A stretch of DNA of 64,000 nt from Vibrio sp. Of7-15. Its GTDB lineage: Bacteria; Pseudomonadota; Gammaproteobacteria; Enterobacterales; Vibrionaceae. The stretch is from NCBI RefSeq assembly GCF_022347565.1, contig NZ_JAKRGH010000004.1:124001-188000 (forward strand), written 5' to 3'. The notes below the pieces were generated by a model. That model was not told the DNA's origin. It saw only the letters and a program-made list of their open reading frames with translations, and ran no database searches. Of this stretch, positions 26,968 through 36,111 are shown piece after piece. Position 1 is the stretch's first letter. Every line of letters begins with the position of its first letter. Made by a program: the position numbers and the translations under genes.

Positions 26968-27543
26968 TTAATCTCTTCTGATCACATTGCGATCAAAAAA
27001 GTTAACTTTCGATTGCTCCACAGGAATAACAAATAAAGCAGCGGGGTAAACAATCATTGAGATGTAATCACGCTCAGGGTTAGGGTGGCGCTTTTGGTAA
27101 TAGATATACACTTCTTCCTGCTCAAGCCCAACATGCTCTACCACCAAATCGTAGCCCCCACTGGCTTTCGCTCCCCAGAAAATGCCAATCACCATCTCTT
27201 GTTCAAAATTAATATCAGGTGGCTGCGAGGTAGCATAAATCGACCAAAAAGCGGTAAAGCTTTCCTCCATATCCCACACTAGATGCTTTGTCTCTATTTC
27301 ATCCAATTTTACATCATTCAGCGGCAGAGTTTCATAAGACACAGGCTGACCTAGAAAAGGGTAAGATGGTGAATCAGGCGCTTCCTCAGCGTGATTTTCA
27401 GAAGACTGATCCACCATCTCTGGCCTTTCCTCCTGCTTACTTGTGGCTACATCGTCCTGAGATTCAGATTCAATGTAGCCACAACCTAGAAAAAGAATAC
27501 TACTCGCCATGGCTAGGCTAACTGCATTCCTCAACCGCCACAT
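26968..27543 (-). CDS. PrcB-like lipoprotein
   Basis: A 191-residue protein with a lipoprotein signal (SILFLGCG; lipobox FLGC), an acidic Glu/Ser-rich linker (about 25-60) and a C-terminal domain. The domain resembles the PrcB C-terminal family: VIGIFWGAKASGGYDLVVEHV, then EVYIYYQKRHPNPE and ALFVIPV. In Treponema, PrcB is part of a surface protease complex. Here the start codon overlaps the last 13 bases of the S8 protease gene, so a shared operon and a link to that protease are plausible. It could be a chaperone or inhibitor-like partner. Confidence 0.6.
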   Translation of the reverse strand: MWRLRNAVSLAMASSILFLGCGYIESESQDDVATSKQEERPEMVDQSSENHAEEAPDSPSYPFLGQPVSYETLPLNDVKLDEIETKHLVWDMEESFTAFWSIYATSQPPDINFEQEMVIGIFWGAKASGGYDLVVEHVGLEQEEVYIYYQKRHPNPERDYISMIVYPAALFVIPVEQSKVNFFDRNVIRRD

Positions 27544-30200
27544 CCTCCTGGTAATAATGGAGAAAGAGGCATACTCGCCTTAAAGCTGATATTGTCTATC
27601 AAAACAACTGAATCGAAAATGTCATCGCCAGCATCAGTAATGAAGGTTCGATACATACCCGGCCCGCCAGTTACAGGTACAGAAACAGCCCTTGTTTTCC
27701 AGCCAGTTTGACCAACAGTGTCATCTCCGCCCGGTAAATTAATCCCTCCGATAGGAGAAAATACGGAACTGTTCACCGATTCAAACGCAACAACATTATT
27801 ACTGCCATCTGGGGCAACAATGGTGATCTGAGTACAATCATTAAACTCTGTTCCTACCCATTCAGGGTATTCTTCTGTCACCATATTGTAAGTAACTTGA
27901 ACAGGAATACTTGTCACTCCAGGCTGCACAACAAAGTCTTGAGTAATTGTGGTTGAGAGGTTACTTTCTGCTGGACCAGAGCTGATATAGCCCATTCTTG
28001 CTCCATCTGGGGGACTTAGAGGCCCTAGAAGAGTTGTCGAAGCCGCAGTCCCTGATGGCGTCCAACCAACAAGGTTATTTTCAAAGCTACCGTTAAAAAT
28101 AGCATTGAAAGCATCAAGTCGGCCTTTACCCAACTGTAGCCCTGGTAATGGCTTCGCCGTTTTCTCTAATCGGGATTGAACCTGAGCTGCAGTTAATCCT
28201 GGGTTTGTCGCCCACACTAAGGCTGCAGCGCCGGCTACATGTGGTGTCGCCATTGAGGTACCATTTTTGGTTGACGTAGTACCCGCTAGCCCAAGTGACA
28301 GAATACCAGACCCTGGTGCAGCCATAGATACCCAAGCACCAAAGTTGGAGAAACCAGAGCGGCCATCCGTTGTGGTGGTTGACCCAATCGCCATAACGTT
28401 TGCATAAGCCGCAGGGAAAGCACTCGTCGTTGATGAGGTATTATCATTACCTGCTGCTGCAATAAAGAGCACGCCTTTACCTACCGCATAATTCACACCA
28501 TTTTGTTTAGTGGCCGAATGGCTTCCTCCTCCACTATAGTTAATAATTTTCACGCCCATGTCTGCGGCTCTTTTCACTCCATCCGCAAATTGAGCATGTG
28601 AACCGCCGCCAGGACCTAATGTACGCACAATAAAGAGCGTTGCATTAGGAGCCATTCCTGATACTTGAGTCGCATTATTCGTCACGGCAGCAATGGTTCC
28701 CGCGACATGAGTCCCGTGGCTATTAGCATCTTCAGGAATAGAATCTCCATCAACGGCATCATAGCCTAACCAATTAATACCTAACGCAGGGATCACAACC
28801 TTCCATAAATTAGCCGCTAAATCAGGGTGATCCAAATCAGCGCCAGTATCCACAACCCCCACTAAAATCCCGGCTCCGCGAGAAATCACCCAAGCTTCAT
28901 CGGCCCTTGATTTAGGAAACCCCCACTGAGTGGCATAATTAGGATCATTCGGAACCCATTCCGATAGCACATCCACGCCATTTGCTTCAGCACTCAAAAA
29001 AGCGAGCTCAGACTCTAATATCGCAATTGCATCAACCAATGCCACCGTAGTCGGGACACCTACCGTCATCAAACATAACGCAGGCTCATAGCCCAATACC
29101 TCGTAACCAAGTGCTTCAATAGCCGCTTCCGCAGCAGCAGTATCACTACAGTCGCCAGATAACTCCACCAATACCTGTCCTTTAACCACCTCAGTATTTA
29201 AATCAGGATCAGTAAAAATATCATCTTCAGATAAAGGAGTACCTAACCCGATAGGCAAATCGGTTATCACTAACATTCCTACTGGTGATTCTGCCGTATC
29301 GCCTTCTGGGAAGTGTGCAAATGCTTTAAAGTTAATAGTGGCTTCAGTGCTACCCGTTACTAAGTCGGCACCCGTAAATGCAAAGTCACTGGCTGCACCA
29401 TCAGGGGCAACGCCATTATCATTTAAAGTAACAATCAGGCCGAGATCTTCACCACTTTCCCCGACCTTTCTGATCTCAACACTATCTGGTGTTCGGCTTG
29501 TGCCACTAAGTAAAGAGCTGAATGTCACCGCAGTTGGCACATCAGGCTCAATACCTGAAGGGAATGCCCCAGGCAAACTCAGCATAGGATTATCGACTGC
29601 GGGATCAACAACAGTAACAGTGACATCAAAATTCGTTGTAACAGGGGGATCGTCAATCATCACTGTTTTCGTTAATGTGTATTCTCCCGGTGCTAGGCCT
29701 TGAATAGTCTCATTAATAAGGACCGTTTCTGTGTCTGTAACTCCTATTGAACCAAAAGCATCATTACTGATCAGTAAACCGCCCAGTGGATTTTCGGATT
29801 CACTGTAATCTAGATTAAAACTACCCGGCGTGCTGGTGGTAAATTCAACGCTATAAACCACGTTTAAGATCTCACCAACAGGGATAAGAAGTGAGTTGTC
29901 ACCAGAAATAGCGACATCTGCGGAGGGCACTGGCTGCCCATAATGTTGAAAAAGAAGTTGGTAGTCAGAATAACCAACCGTACCATCACCATTAAAATCA
30001 GCCTGCGTACACTCAGGGTTACTGGCTGGTTGATTAAAACATTGGATCATTTCAAAAATATCCAAACTGTTAATCACCAAATCACCATTTAGATCTAAAG
30101 CAGTCAGGCTAACCCCGGCTGCTGCTTGTGCTCCTCCTATCGGTAAACAAAGGGTTGTTGTGAGTAACAGCGCTGTACTGGGTATAGTATATGAGCGCAT
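27531..30200 (-). CDS. Secreted S8 subtilisin-like protease with N-terminal dockerin-like domain
   Basis: An 889-residue exported protease. Signal peptide 1-27, then a double EF-hand dockerin-type module (about 33-85): LDLNGDLVINSLDIFEMIQC and DFNGDGTVGYSDYQLLFQHYG. Next come Ig-like regions (about 100-390), then the subtilisin domain with Asp in VGVVDTGADLDHPDL (about 449), His in NSHGTHVAGTIA (about 496) and Ser in GTSMATPHVAGAAAL (about 648). A C-terminal lectin-like region starts NGSFENNLVGW (about 700-880). No PEP-CTERM tail. AGGAGGAAGG precedes the ATG. The next gene upstream encodes a cohesin-like protein, so the protease may be docked on it. Confidence 0.88.
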   Translation of the reverse strand: MRSYTIPSTALLLTTTLCLPIGGAQAAAGVSLTALDLNGDLVINSLDIFEMIQCFNQPASNPECTQADFNGDGTVGYSDYQLLFQHYGQPVPSADVAISGDNSLLIPVGEILNVVYSVEFTTSTPGSFNLDYSESENPLGGLLISNDAFGSIGVTDTETVLINETIQGLAPGEYTLTKTVMIDDPPVTTNFDVTVTVVDPAVDNPMLSLPGAFPSGIEPDVPTAVTFSSLLSGTSRTPDSVEIRKVGESGEDLGLIVTLNDNGVAPDGAASDFAFTGADLVTGSTEATINFKAFAHFPEGDTAESPVGMLVITDLPIGLGTPLSEDDIFTDPDLNTEVVKGQVLVELSGDCSDTAAAEAAIEALGYEVLGYEPALCLMTVGVPTTVALVDAIAILESELAFLSAEANGVDVLSEWVPNDPNYATQWGFPKSRADEAWVISRGAGILVGVVDTGADLDHPDLAANLWKVVIPALGINWLGYDAVDGDSIPEDANSHGTHVAGTIAAVTNNATQVSGMAPNATLFIVRTLGPGGGSHAQFADGVKRAADMGVKIINYSGGGSHSATKQNGVNYAVGKGVLFIAAAGNDNTSSTTSAFPAAYANVMAIGSTTTTDGRSGFSNFGAWVSMAAPGSGILSLGLAGTTSTKNGTSMATPHVAGAAALVWATNPGLTAAQVQSRLEKTAKPLPGLQLGKGRLDAFNAIFNGSFENNLVGWTPSGTAASTTLLGPLSPPDGARMGYISSGPAESNLSTTITQDFVVQPGVTSIPVQVTYNMVTEEYPEWVGTEFNDCTQITIVAPDGSNNVVAFESVNSSVFSPIGGINLPGGDDTVGQTGWKTRAVSVPVTGGPGMYRTFITDAGDDIFDSVVLIDNISFKASMPLSPLLPGGCGG

Positions 30201-30239
30201 GATACCTTCCTCCTCTTAGTTATTGCTGCATATCAGTAA

Positions 30240-30854
30240 CTAAGTTTGACTACAACGTCGCCGTAGCCAAACTACTCCAAAAGCTACAACACCCAGTAAT
30301 GACAACATATTAGGTTCTGAAACAGAGACTGCACTCACGGTAATATCATCTAGCACATCACTCGCAAAAGAAGGTGCCCCTGCTGCGTCAAGCACAACCA
30401 CATCATTAAAGGCTAAACTTGCAACGCCTGCCCCAACCGCCTTAAACGTCAGTTCGACCAAGGTTCCATCGACCATAGATGGCATGAAGAAGAGCTCCAC
30501 AAAGTCAAAGCCAATCTCATCAGGTAGAGTCACCGGAGAAACAGCCGTTGGATCAACCGGAGCACCTGGGAATAGCGGGAAAGTCACCGGATCTCCCCAC
30601 ATACTCGCAGGATTCAAAGCAAAAAAATCACCTGCAACTGCATCCATAAAAGCAATCACTGTTGGGTCAAAATAGATATCGGCATGAATAACAGAAACAC
30701 CAGGAGGGGCAAGCCCTGTGATATCGAGATGGACTGTGACAGAATCTCCTACACCAACGCTGGTTGCAAGAGGATCTAGCACAATGACAGTAGCTGCTGA
30801 AAAATGAGAAAACAGCAACAACACTACACCAATGAGGACAGATCTAACCTTCAT
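30240..30854 (-). CDS. Cohesin-like protein with PEP-CTERM-type tail
   Basis: A 204-residue exported protein with signal peptide MKVRSVLIGVVLLLFSHFSA. Residues about 22-175 resemble a cohesin domain: TSVGVGDSVTVHLDITGLAP, then HADIYFDPTVIAFMDA and GTLVELTFKAVGAGVASLAF, the usual pattern of that beta sandwich. It ends with SEPNMLSLLGVVAFGVVWLRRR: a variant (EPN for PEP) of the PEP-CTERM sorting signal with hydrophobic helix and Arg cluster, which is processed by an exosortase. It lies 39 bases before the dockerin-containing protease gene in the same direction. No exosortase gene is in the window. Confidence 0.75.
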   Translation of the reverse strand: MKVRSVLIGVVLLLFSHFSAATVIVLDPLATSVGVGDSVTVHLDITGLAPPGVSVIHADIYFDPTVIAFMDAVAGDFFALNPASMWGDPVTFPLFPGAPVDPTAVSPVTLPDEIGFDFVELFFMPSMVDGTLVELTFKAVGAGVASLAFNDVVVLDAAGAPSFASDVLDDITVSAVSVSEPNMLSLLGVVAFGVVWLRRRCSQT

Positions 30855-31016
30855 TCTACGCTCCTATATCACACTATCATTACTGAGCATTTAGTCATTA
30901 TAGAAAGCGACTGACAAATATACGTAACTAACTACAACAGTATTGGCTCACATAAACCCCATAAAATAACTGCATAAATCGCACCATTTAGTAACTTATT
31001 CATCAATACCCTAATT

Positions 31017-31214
31017 TTAATAAGGTTTCTTCTTCACGGTGATAATGACTTTTATATCAACTGTAAAAAATATTGACGAGGTAACGAGTATGAAAATAAT
31101 TAAATTCGATTCAGTAAGGAAAGCATCTAAAAAATCAAAGAGAAAAGAGAGTAAGCACATAATTGCTATTAAACTGAATATGTAAAATTTTCCTACACCA
31201 TTACATGCACCCAT
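31017..31214 (-). CDS. Possible small membrane protein
   Basis: A 65-residue frame with two hydrophobic stretches (FYIFSLIAIMCLLSFLFDFL and IIFILVTSSIFFTVDIKVII) and a basic end (VKKKPY). AGG lies eight bases upstream of the ATG. No family recognised, and AT-rich sequence makes such hydrophobic frames likely by chance. It occupies the otherwise empty stretch 30855-31328. Confidence 0.25.
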   Translation of the reverse strand: MGACNGVGKFYIFSLIAIMCLLSFLFDFLDAFLTESNLIIFILVTSSIFFTVDIKVIITVKKKPY

Positions 31215-31328
31215 TTCATTTGCCTGATTGATTAAAGTTCACTTTCATATACAAATCAATGACCTTAATTGAAAAGCTCTGTTCGAGGTATACTTACTGT
31301 ACGCAATAACTTAAAAGGATTTAATCAC

Positions 31329-31853
31329 ATGAGTAACAGCATCAAATTAAGAGCACTAGAAAGAAGTGATTTAAGGTTTATCCACCAACTGAATAACAAT
31401 CGAAGCATTATGTCTTACTGGTTTGAAGAGCCTTATGAATCATTTGATGAACTGGAAGAGCTGTATAATAAACACATTCATGACAACGCCGAGCGACGCT
31501 TTATTGCCGAAAACAAAAACAGCGATGCCATTGGTTTGGTCGAATTAGTAGAAATTGATTACATTCACCGCAGTGCTGAATTTCAAATCATCATTACCCC
31601 AGATTATCAAGGGCACGGGTACGCGATATCTTTAATAAAACTCGCTCTTGACTACGCTTTTACGATTTTAAATCTCAACAAAATCTACCTTCATGTCGCA
31701 ACTGAAAATGTAAAAGCCCTTCATTTGTACAACAAAGCCGGCTTTATTGAAGAAGGACATTTAGTACAGCAATTTTTCATTAATGGTCAATATAAAGACG
31801 TTAAACGTATGTATATTTTACAGCGTGATTATTTACTACAGAACGTCACGTGA
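31329..31853 (+). CDS. speG: Spermidine N(1)-acetyltransferase SpeG
   Basis: A 174-residue GNAT acetyltransferase that inactivates excess spermidine/spermine with acetyl-CoA. It matches E. coli SpeG closely: [72 protein letters not shown] and [15 protein letters not shown]. The acetyl-CoA loop is YQGHGYA. The start at 31329 has AAGGA eight bases upstream; the open frame extends further without support. A strong terminator follows. Confidence 0.95.
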   Translation: MSNSIKLRALERSDLRFIHQLNNNRSIMSYWFEEPYESFDELEELYNKHIHDNAERRFIAENKNSDAIGLVELVEIDYIHRSAEFQIIITPDYQGHGYAISLIKLALDYAFTILNLNKIYLHVATENVKALHLYNKAGFIEEGHLVQQFFINGQYKDVKRMYILQRDYLLQNVT

Positions 31854-31918
31854 ACCACACAATAAAAAGCACTCTGTATACCACTCCAACACAATCGCAA
31901 CGACAAACACGGCATATA

Positions 31919-31948
31919 AAAAAACACCCCTGCTCTGGGGTGTTTTTT
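31919..31948. terminator. Terminator hairpin after speG
   Basis: Perfect 12-base stem AAAAAACACCCC / GGGGTGTTTTTT, loop TGCTCT. It is placed between the convergent speG and MATE genes and probably serves both. Confidence 0.85.
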
Positions 31949-32000
31949 ATTAAATTTTCAACTCTGATAAGTGACTAATGCAATGTTTTCTATCAGGTCT

Positions 32001-33368
32001 TTATGCTGGCGTCGGTTCTGCTGAAGGCATATCTTGCGATAAGTTTTTGATCCACTTGCCGCTTCTAATACGCAGGATAACCGGAATCATCTTCAACGCT
32101 TCTTCCAACAAGACTGCTGTATACACGTATTGAACAGGTAATTCGAACCAGAACGCGAGAACAAGCATAATTGGAATAGCACCAAACCACTGAGCAACCA
32201 AATCGAGGTTCATCGCAAACTTCGTGTCGCCACCACTTTTTAAGATACCTGACATCGACGTCATCGTAACGGAGCGCAGGAAAATGGAAGCCAATATGAA
32301 TGGGAACAAGAGATGCACGGCATTCAGTACTTCAGGTTCAACGCCGTCAAACAAACCAATAAGAGGTTTTTGCGCGACCCATAAGATCCCAACAATCGTT
32401 CCACCAACTGTGATAGAAGAAATTAACCCTGCACGAATATACACACTCAACTCTTCTTGCTTGTTAGCACCAATTTTTTCACCAACAAGAACGCCAACTG
32501 CTGCCGCACAACCCCAACTAAAGGAGCCTAACAATATTTCCAGCGGAGCCAAAATTGACATCGCGGCAAGCGCCGTTCCATCAATGTTGCCATAAATCGT
32601 ATGATAGGCAGTAATCCCACCGCTCCAAATAATTTCTCCGCCAATAATCGGCAAAGCAATTTTGGCAAAAGTAATGTTTCTGGCCTTGTCTCGCGCCACC
32701 GCAAAGGAAGCTTTCGAGAAACACAGTATTTTTTCACGAGCATTAACATAAAAGAAAAGTACAAGGGTTGATGTTGATCTCGCGATCAGAGTACCCCATG
32801 CGGCTCCTTCGAGACCAAGAGCTGGAAAGCCGAAATGGCCAAAAATCAGCAGGTAGTTCAAAGAAACATTCATAACCAATTCAAAAACAAAAAGATAAAG
32901 CACCAATTTCGGCTTTTGTATCGCTCTTAGACCAGCTCCCCAAATCACGGAGAAGCTCGTAACCAGCACACACAGAATAGATATTTGAATGTAATCAGTA
33001 GCCATTACTGCAATAGTCTCATCATTCGTCATGATGGATGCAATCTGATCACGGAATAACAGAACACAGGTGACAAGTACACTAGAGGCAATAACGGCAT
33101 GTATCATTCCTATATGAATCGATACATTAAGGTTCTTTTTATCTTTCGCTCCCCAATACTGAGCACAAAAGATGGTTGTCGCACCACTAATTCCAACAAT
33201 GACGTTAGAAATAAACCACAATACTCTAGATCCTATCCCCGCAGCCGCAACCGTATCGCCACCGAGAGCGGAAAGCATAAACGTATCGATAAAGCCAAGA
33301 CTTGCAAATAACACACTATGTAATGCGATAGGGACAGCAAGGAATAAGATATCCTTGTAAGGTTTCAT
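32001..33368 (-). CDS. MATE-family multidrug/metabolite efflux transporter
   Basis: A 455-residue membrane protein with about 12 helices in two similar halves. MATE hallmarks are FIDTFMLSALGGDTVAAAGIGSRV near the N-terminus and FSWGCAAAVGVLVGEKIGAN in the second half (positions of the conserved G..VGxxxGA pattern). It would export a drug or cell-made compound using Na+ or H+. It is the last gene of a likely PhyH-GT2-MATE cluster, 81 bases after the glycosyltransferase stop and behind a strong hairpin. The substrate might be a product of that cluster. Confidence 0.85.
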   Translation of the reverse strand: MKPYKDILFLAVPIALHSVLFASLGFIDTFMLSALGGDTVAAAGIGSRVLWFISNVIVGISGATTIFCAQYWGAKDKKNLNVSIHIGMIHAVIASSVLVTCVLLFRDQIASIMTNDETIAVMATDYIQISILCVLVTSFSVIWGAGLRAIQKPKLVLYLFVFELVMNVSLNYLLIFGHFGFPALGLEGAAWGTLIARSTSTLVLFFYVNAREKILCFSKASFAVARDKARNITFAKIALPIIGGEIIWSGGITAYHTIYGNIDGTALAAMSILAPLEILLGSFSWGCAAAVGVLVGEKIGANKQEELSVYIRAGLISSITVGGTIVGILWVAQKPLIGLFDGVEPEVLNAVHLLFPFILASIFLRSVTMTSMSGILKSGGDTKFAMNLDLVAQWFGAIPIMLVLAFWFELPVQYVYTAVLLEEALKMIPVILRIRSGKWIKNLSQDMPSAEPTPA

Positions 33369-33389
33369 AATGTTCCTTATAAATTTGAA

Positions 33390-33422
33390 TATCCCGATAA
33401 CAATGTCACTGTTATCGGGATA
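33390..33422. other. Strong intergenic hairpin between glycosyltransferase and MATE genes
   Basis: A perfect 13-base stem TATCCCGATAACA / TGTTATCGGGATA with loop ATGTCAC. On the minus strand it is not followed by a T-run (TTCAAATTTATAAGG), so it is more likely an attenuator, RNA-stability element or operator than a full terminator. Confidence 0.55.
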
Positions 33423-33449
33423 AGTTAATTTCCTAGTTTGTATCTAACT

Positions 33450-34328
33450 TTAAGAGCAGCCAACATTGGCTAACGCCATATCTCTTGTTACGCCCCTCTC
33501 ACTGATCAACTTCCCATAATAATCCGCACGCTCTTCATTTCCCTGCTCCAGATGGAGAGACTGCGTAAAGCTAGCCAACTCAACCCAAGCCATTGAATGG
33601 CGCTGGAAAAATGATTCATATCGCGCAAGTAATAGTTCACATATCTCAAGACGTTGACTATCGTTTACGGCTAAGTGGGGAAGATGATGTTTGTGCAAAA
33701 ACATCAATGGATCAGGAACAACTGTCGGCATGAAGCCGTTATCCATGAGCTTCAAAGTAAAATCGGTATCTTCACCTTTTCGCAAGTTAATATCAAAACC
33801 GCCGACTTTTTCTACGCATTTACGTTTTACACAGTAACCATGAGAAGCACCAATTCGAGATGCCACATTGACCAGCTCTTCTTGGGAGTACGGAGTGTGG
33901 TGATCACTTTTTTCCGAGCGAATCAGTTTTCCATTTTCATCAGAAAACATCTTCATGACCCCCGAAAATGTAAAGCCTATACTATCGTCTGTTTTTTCCA
34001 TTACTTCCTTCGTTCTTTCTAAAAACGCGGGATGAAGAGCATCATCATCATCTAAAAAGCAGATATAGTTACCTTTCGCGTTATCAATACCCACATTTCT
34101 TGCGCCAGATACACCAAGGGACTTTTCGTTTTTAATATATCTTATGTTATCAGCTTCAAACTCAGCCATTACGATGCTGTTGTCTAAAGTTGAGCCGTCA
34201 TCAACCACAATAATTTCAAAGTCCGTAAAACTTTGAGATAAAGCACTGTCTAGCGCTCGTTTCAAAAAATCAGGCCTATTGTGCGTTGCAAGAACAATTG
34301 AAAAGATTGGTGTTACTTTAGTTTCCAT
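33450..34328 (-). CDS. Family 2 glycosyltransferase
   Basis: A 292-residue GT-A fold glycosyltransferase using a nucleotide sugar. It has FSIVLATHNRPDFLKRALDS at the N-terminus, FEIIVVDDGSTLDNS, GVSGARNVGIDNAKG and the metal-binding ICFLDDDDALHPAF. The later GGFDINLRKGEDTDFTLKLM carries the catalytic-base-type ED. No membrane segment, so probably soluble or peripheral. It lies 39 bases after the PhyH-type oxygenase. Acceptor and sugar are unknown. Confidence 0.88.
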   Translation of the reverse strand: METKVTPIFSIVLATHNRPDFLKRALDSALSQSFTDFEIIVVDDGSTLDNSIVMAEFEADNIRYIKNEKSLGVSGARNVGIDNAKGNYICFLDDDDALHPAFLERTKEVMEKTDDSIGFTFSGVMKMFSDENGKLIRSEKSDHHTPYSQEELVNVASRIGASHGYCVKRKCVEKVGGFDINLRKGEDTDFTLKLMDNGFMPTVVPDPLMFLHKHHLPHLAVNDSQRLEICELLLARYESFFQRHSMAWVELASFTQSLHLEQGNEERADYYGKLISERGVTRDMALANVGCS

Positions 34329-34367
34329 TTTAACTATTTCCTTAACTACTTATTTACTCACCAGTTA

Positions 34368-35177
34368 TTACGCAGGTTCACCGGTCCAATGCACATTCAT
34401 AGATTCGAGGATTTCACTTCTTCTTGTACGGCGTTTTTCAACCCACTCAAAGTGACATTTCCGTTGTCTATCTTCATGAGCAATGGATGCATCAATAATA
34501 AGTGCACGTCGGAAATCACTAGATTGGTTTGCACCAGCTGAATGTAATACGTAAGGACAATGTGCAACCGCTTCACCAACCTTCAACGGTACTGGCGTGA
34601 CATTTTGCAAAAATTTTGGCTGTAGCTCACTGGCCAATTCAAAACCTTGTGCGTTGATATTGTTATTAACCGACTGATGAGGAAGAACATCATATTCATG
34701 ACTCCCTTCAATGTACCTCATGCAGCCATTGTGGGTATCTACATCTTGAAGTGGAACCCAAATACTGACACTGTTGTATTTCAACTCTGGACGCCAAAAT
34801 GCCGCATCCTGATGCCAAGGGGTTTCAGCGGTGCAATGAGGGTTCTTGTTGATCGCATGAGCGAAGGTAACTGTTGCCTTTTCGCCAAAGTAGTCTGACG
34901 CAAACTCAGAAGCATCCTTAAACAGATCTGTCTCTTTTAAACTAGGACAATAACGATCAGGGTGCATAAGTTGCGGCACTTTCCAACGCCTCATGTTATT
35001 ACCGTGTTCTTTTCCCGCCATATCATACAGGTCACCGTTGTCATAAGCTTCCTGAGACGAAAACACCTCATCATAAAACTCTACAAGGTTTTTCAGTTCC
35101 GACAGTGATAAGAGATCACGTACAATCTCAAATCCCCCAACTTTATACTTAGGTAAATTTTTCAAGGGCAACTCCAC
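34368..35177 (-). CDS. Phytanoyl-CoA dioxygenase (PhyH)-family oxygenase
   Basis: A 269-residue Fe(II)/2-oxoglutarate-dependent dioxygenase. The iron-binding HxD is in TPWHQDAAFWRPEL, the distal His in CPYVLHSAGANQSS, and the 2-oxoglutarate-binding Arg in SDFRRALIIDAS. The segment CMRYIEGSHEYD is typical of PhyH proteins that hydroxylate small metabolites or lipids. It heads a same-direction group with the glycosyltransferase and MATE gene. The group looks like a small biosynthesis-and-export cassette; the substrate is unknown. Confidence 0.88.
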   Translation of the reverse strand: MELPLKNLPKYKVGGFEIVRDLLSLSELKNLVEFYDEVFSSQEAYDNGDLYDMAGKEHGNNMRRWKVPQLMHPDRYCPSLKETDLFKDASEFASDYFGEKATVTFAHAINKNPHCTAETPWHQDAAFWRPELKYNSVSIWVPLQDVDTHNGCMRYIEGSHEYDVLPHQSVNNNINAQGFELASELQPKFLQNVTPVPLKVGEAVAHCPYVLHSAGANQSSDFRRALIIDASIAHEDRQRKCHFEWVEKRRTRRSEILESMNVHWTGEPA

Positions 35178-36033
35178 TTAATACATAAAAATAACCTGGT
35201 CTTCCAATTTCAATCGGAATGACCATACAAAGAAACATTTACGTTTTTCAATGCGGCAACTTTAAATAATTAAAACTATAAATAGCTTGATTACAAATAG
35301 CTCTTTAAGGAATTATACGCATGAAACATTCCCACTGAATTAAATTCACTGGTAAAGTTTCATGATTTTTAGATTTATTTCCTAACTAGGCTCTGACTAT
35401 TTAACCACTTATTTTATATTTTCGAAGAAATATAAAACCAGGCTCAACCTTAATTATATAATTATAATTTTTATCTATGCTCACATTTAATACTTATTTT
35501 AAAGTGTGCATATGTTACAAGAAATTAAGCCCCCCTCCCAGAGAATAAAGGAGATATGTATCGCATTTTAATTTGTATATTGGTATGGCGTCTTATTACT
35601 GGGTAGAACTCACAAAAATAATATGAAACACATCATTAAACATTAATACACTATTGAAACTGCTCTAATTATATATAAAAAACACATTAACCAGCCTTAC
35701 TTTTCTATTTAAATCTTGATCACAAGTCCAATTCTTGCTTCATACTTTACCTAAAACTCTAATGTTAATATTAAGAAGTTTCGAATGAAGAAATTTTCCA
35801 TTGATAAAAAATATAAAACATAGAAAAAGGAATACTTTTACGAGGCTAATACACCCAAAATAAAGATTAAACCTAAGGTACAGAATATTAATTCTATCAA
35901 TAAAGTTCTTTTCATCAATAGTGTTGCTGTACAACCTTGATTTCCATCACTACTTACTAAGCTCTGAGCTGCTCTTTTCCTTAGCGATTTTCTTAATCGT
36001 AATATAAAGGCCACTCCATATATCAGGGGTCTA
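35178..36033. other. Long AT-rich region without a convincing gene
   Basis: About 855 bases between the PhyH-type gene and the terminator at 36034. It is strongly AT-rich. Weak items only: a 16-codon frame MYRILICILVWRLITG starting at 35555 two bases after AGGAGAT, and a hydrophobic antisense frame at 35740-35934. The promoter of the PhyH cluster should lie near its left end. Nothing else is supported. Confidence 0.4.
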
Positions 36034-36068
36034 AAAAATGGCGATGATTAAACGTCATCGCCATTTTT
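36034..36068. terminator. Terminator hairpin
   Basis: Perfect 14-base stem AAAAATGGCGATGA / TCATCGCCATTTTT with loop TTAAACG. It lies about 44 bases past the stop of the minus-strand nucleoside-recognition gene and ends in a T-run on either strand. Confidence 0.85.
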
Positions 36069-36111
36069 CTCTTATTATCTAAATTCAAGTTTAACTAAAT
36101 TATTATCTTGT

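Noticed and set aside
35555-35605. 16-codon frame MYRILICILVWRLITG after AGGAGAT
   Set aside because: The Shine-Dalgarno-like sequence is only about two bases from the ATG and nothing downstream in the same direction would be regulated by it; kept only as a note in the intergenic entry.
35740-35934. 64-codon hydrophobic frame on the minus strand
   Set aside because: Composition follows the local AT bias, no ribosome-binding site is present, and such frames are expected by chance here.
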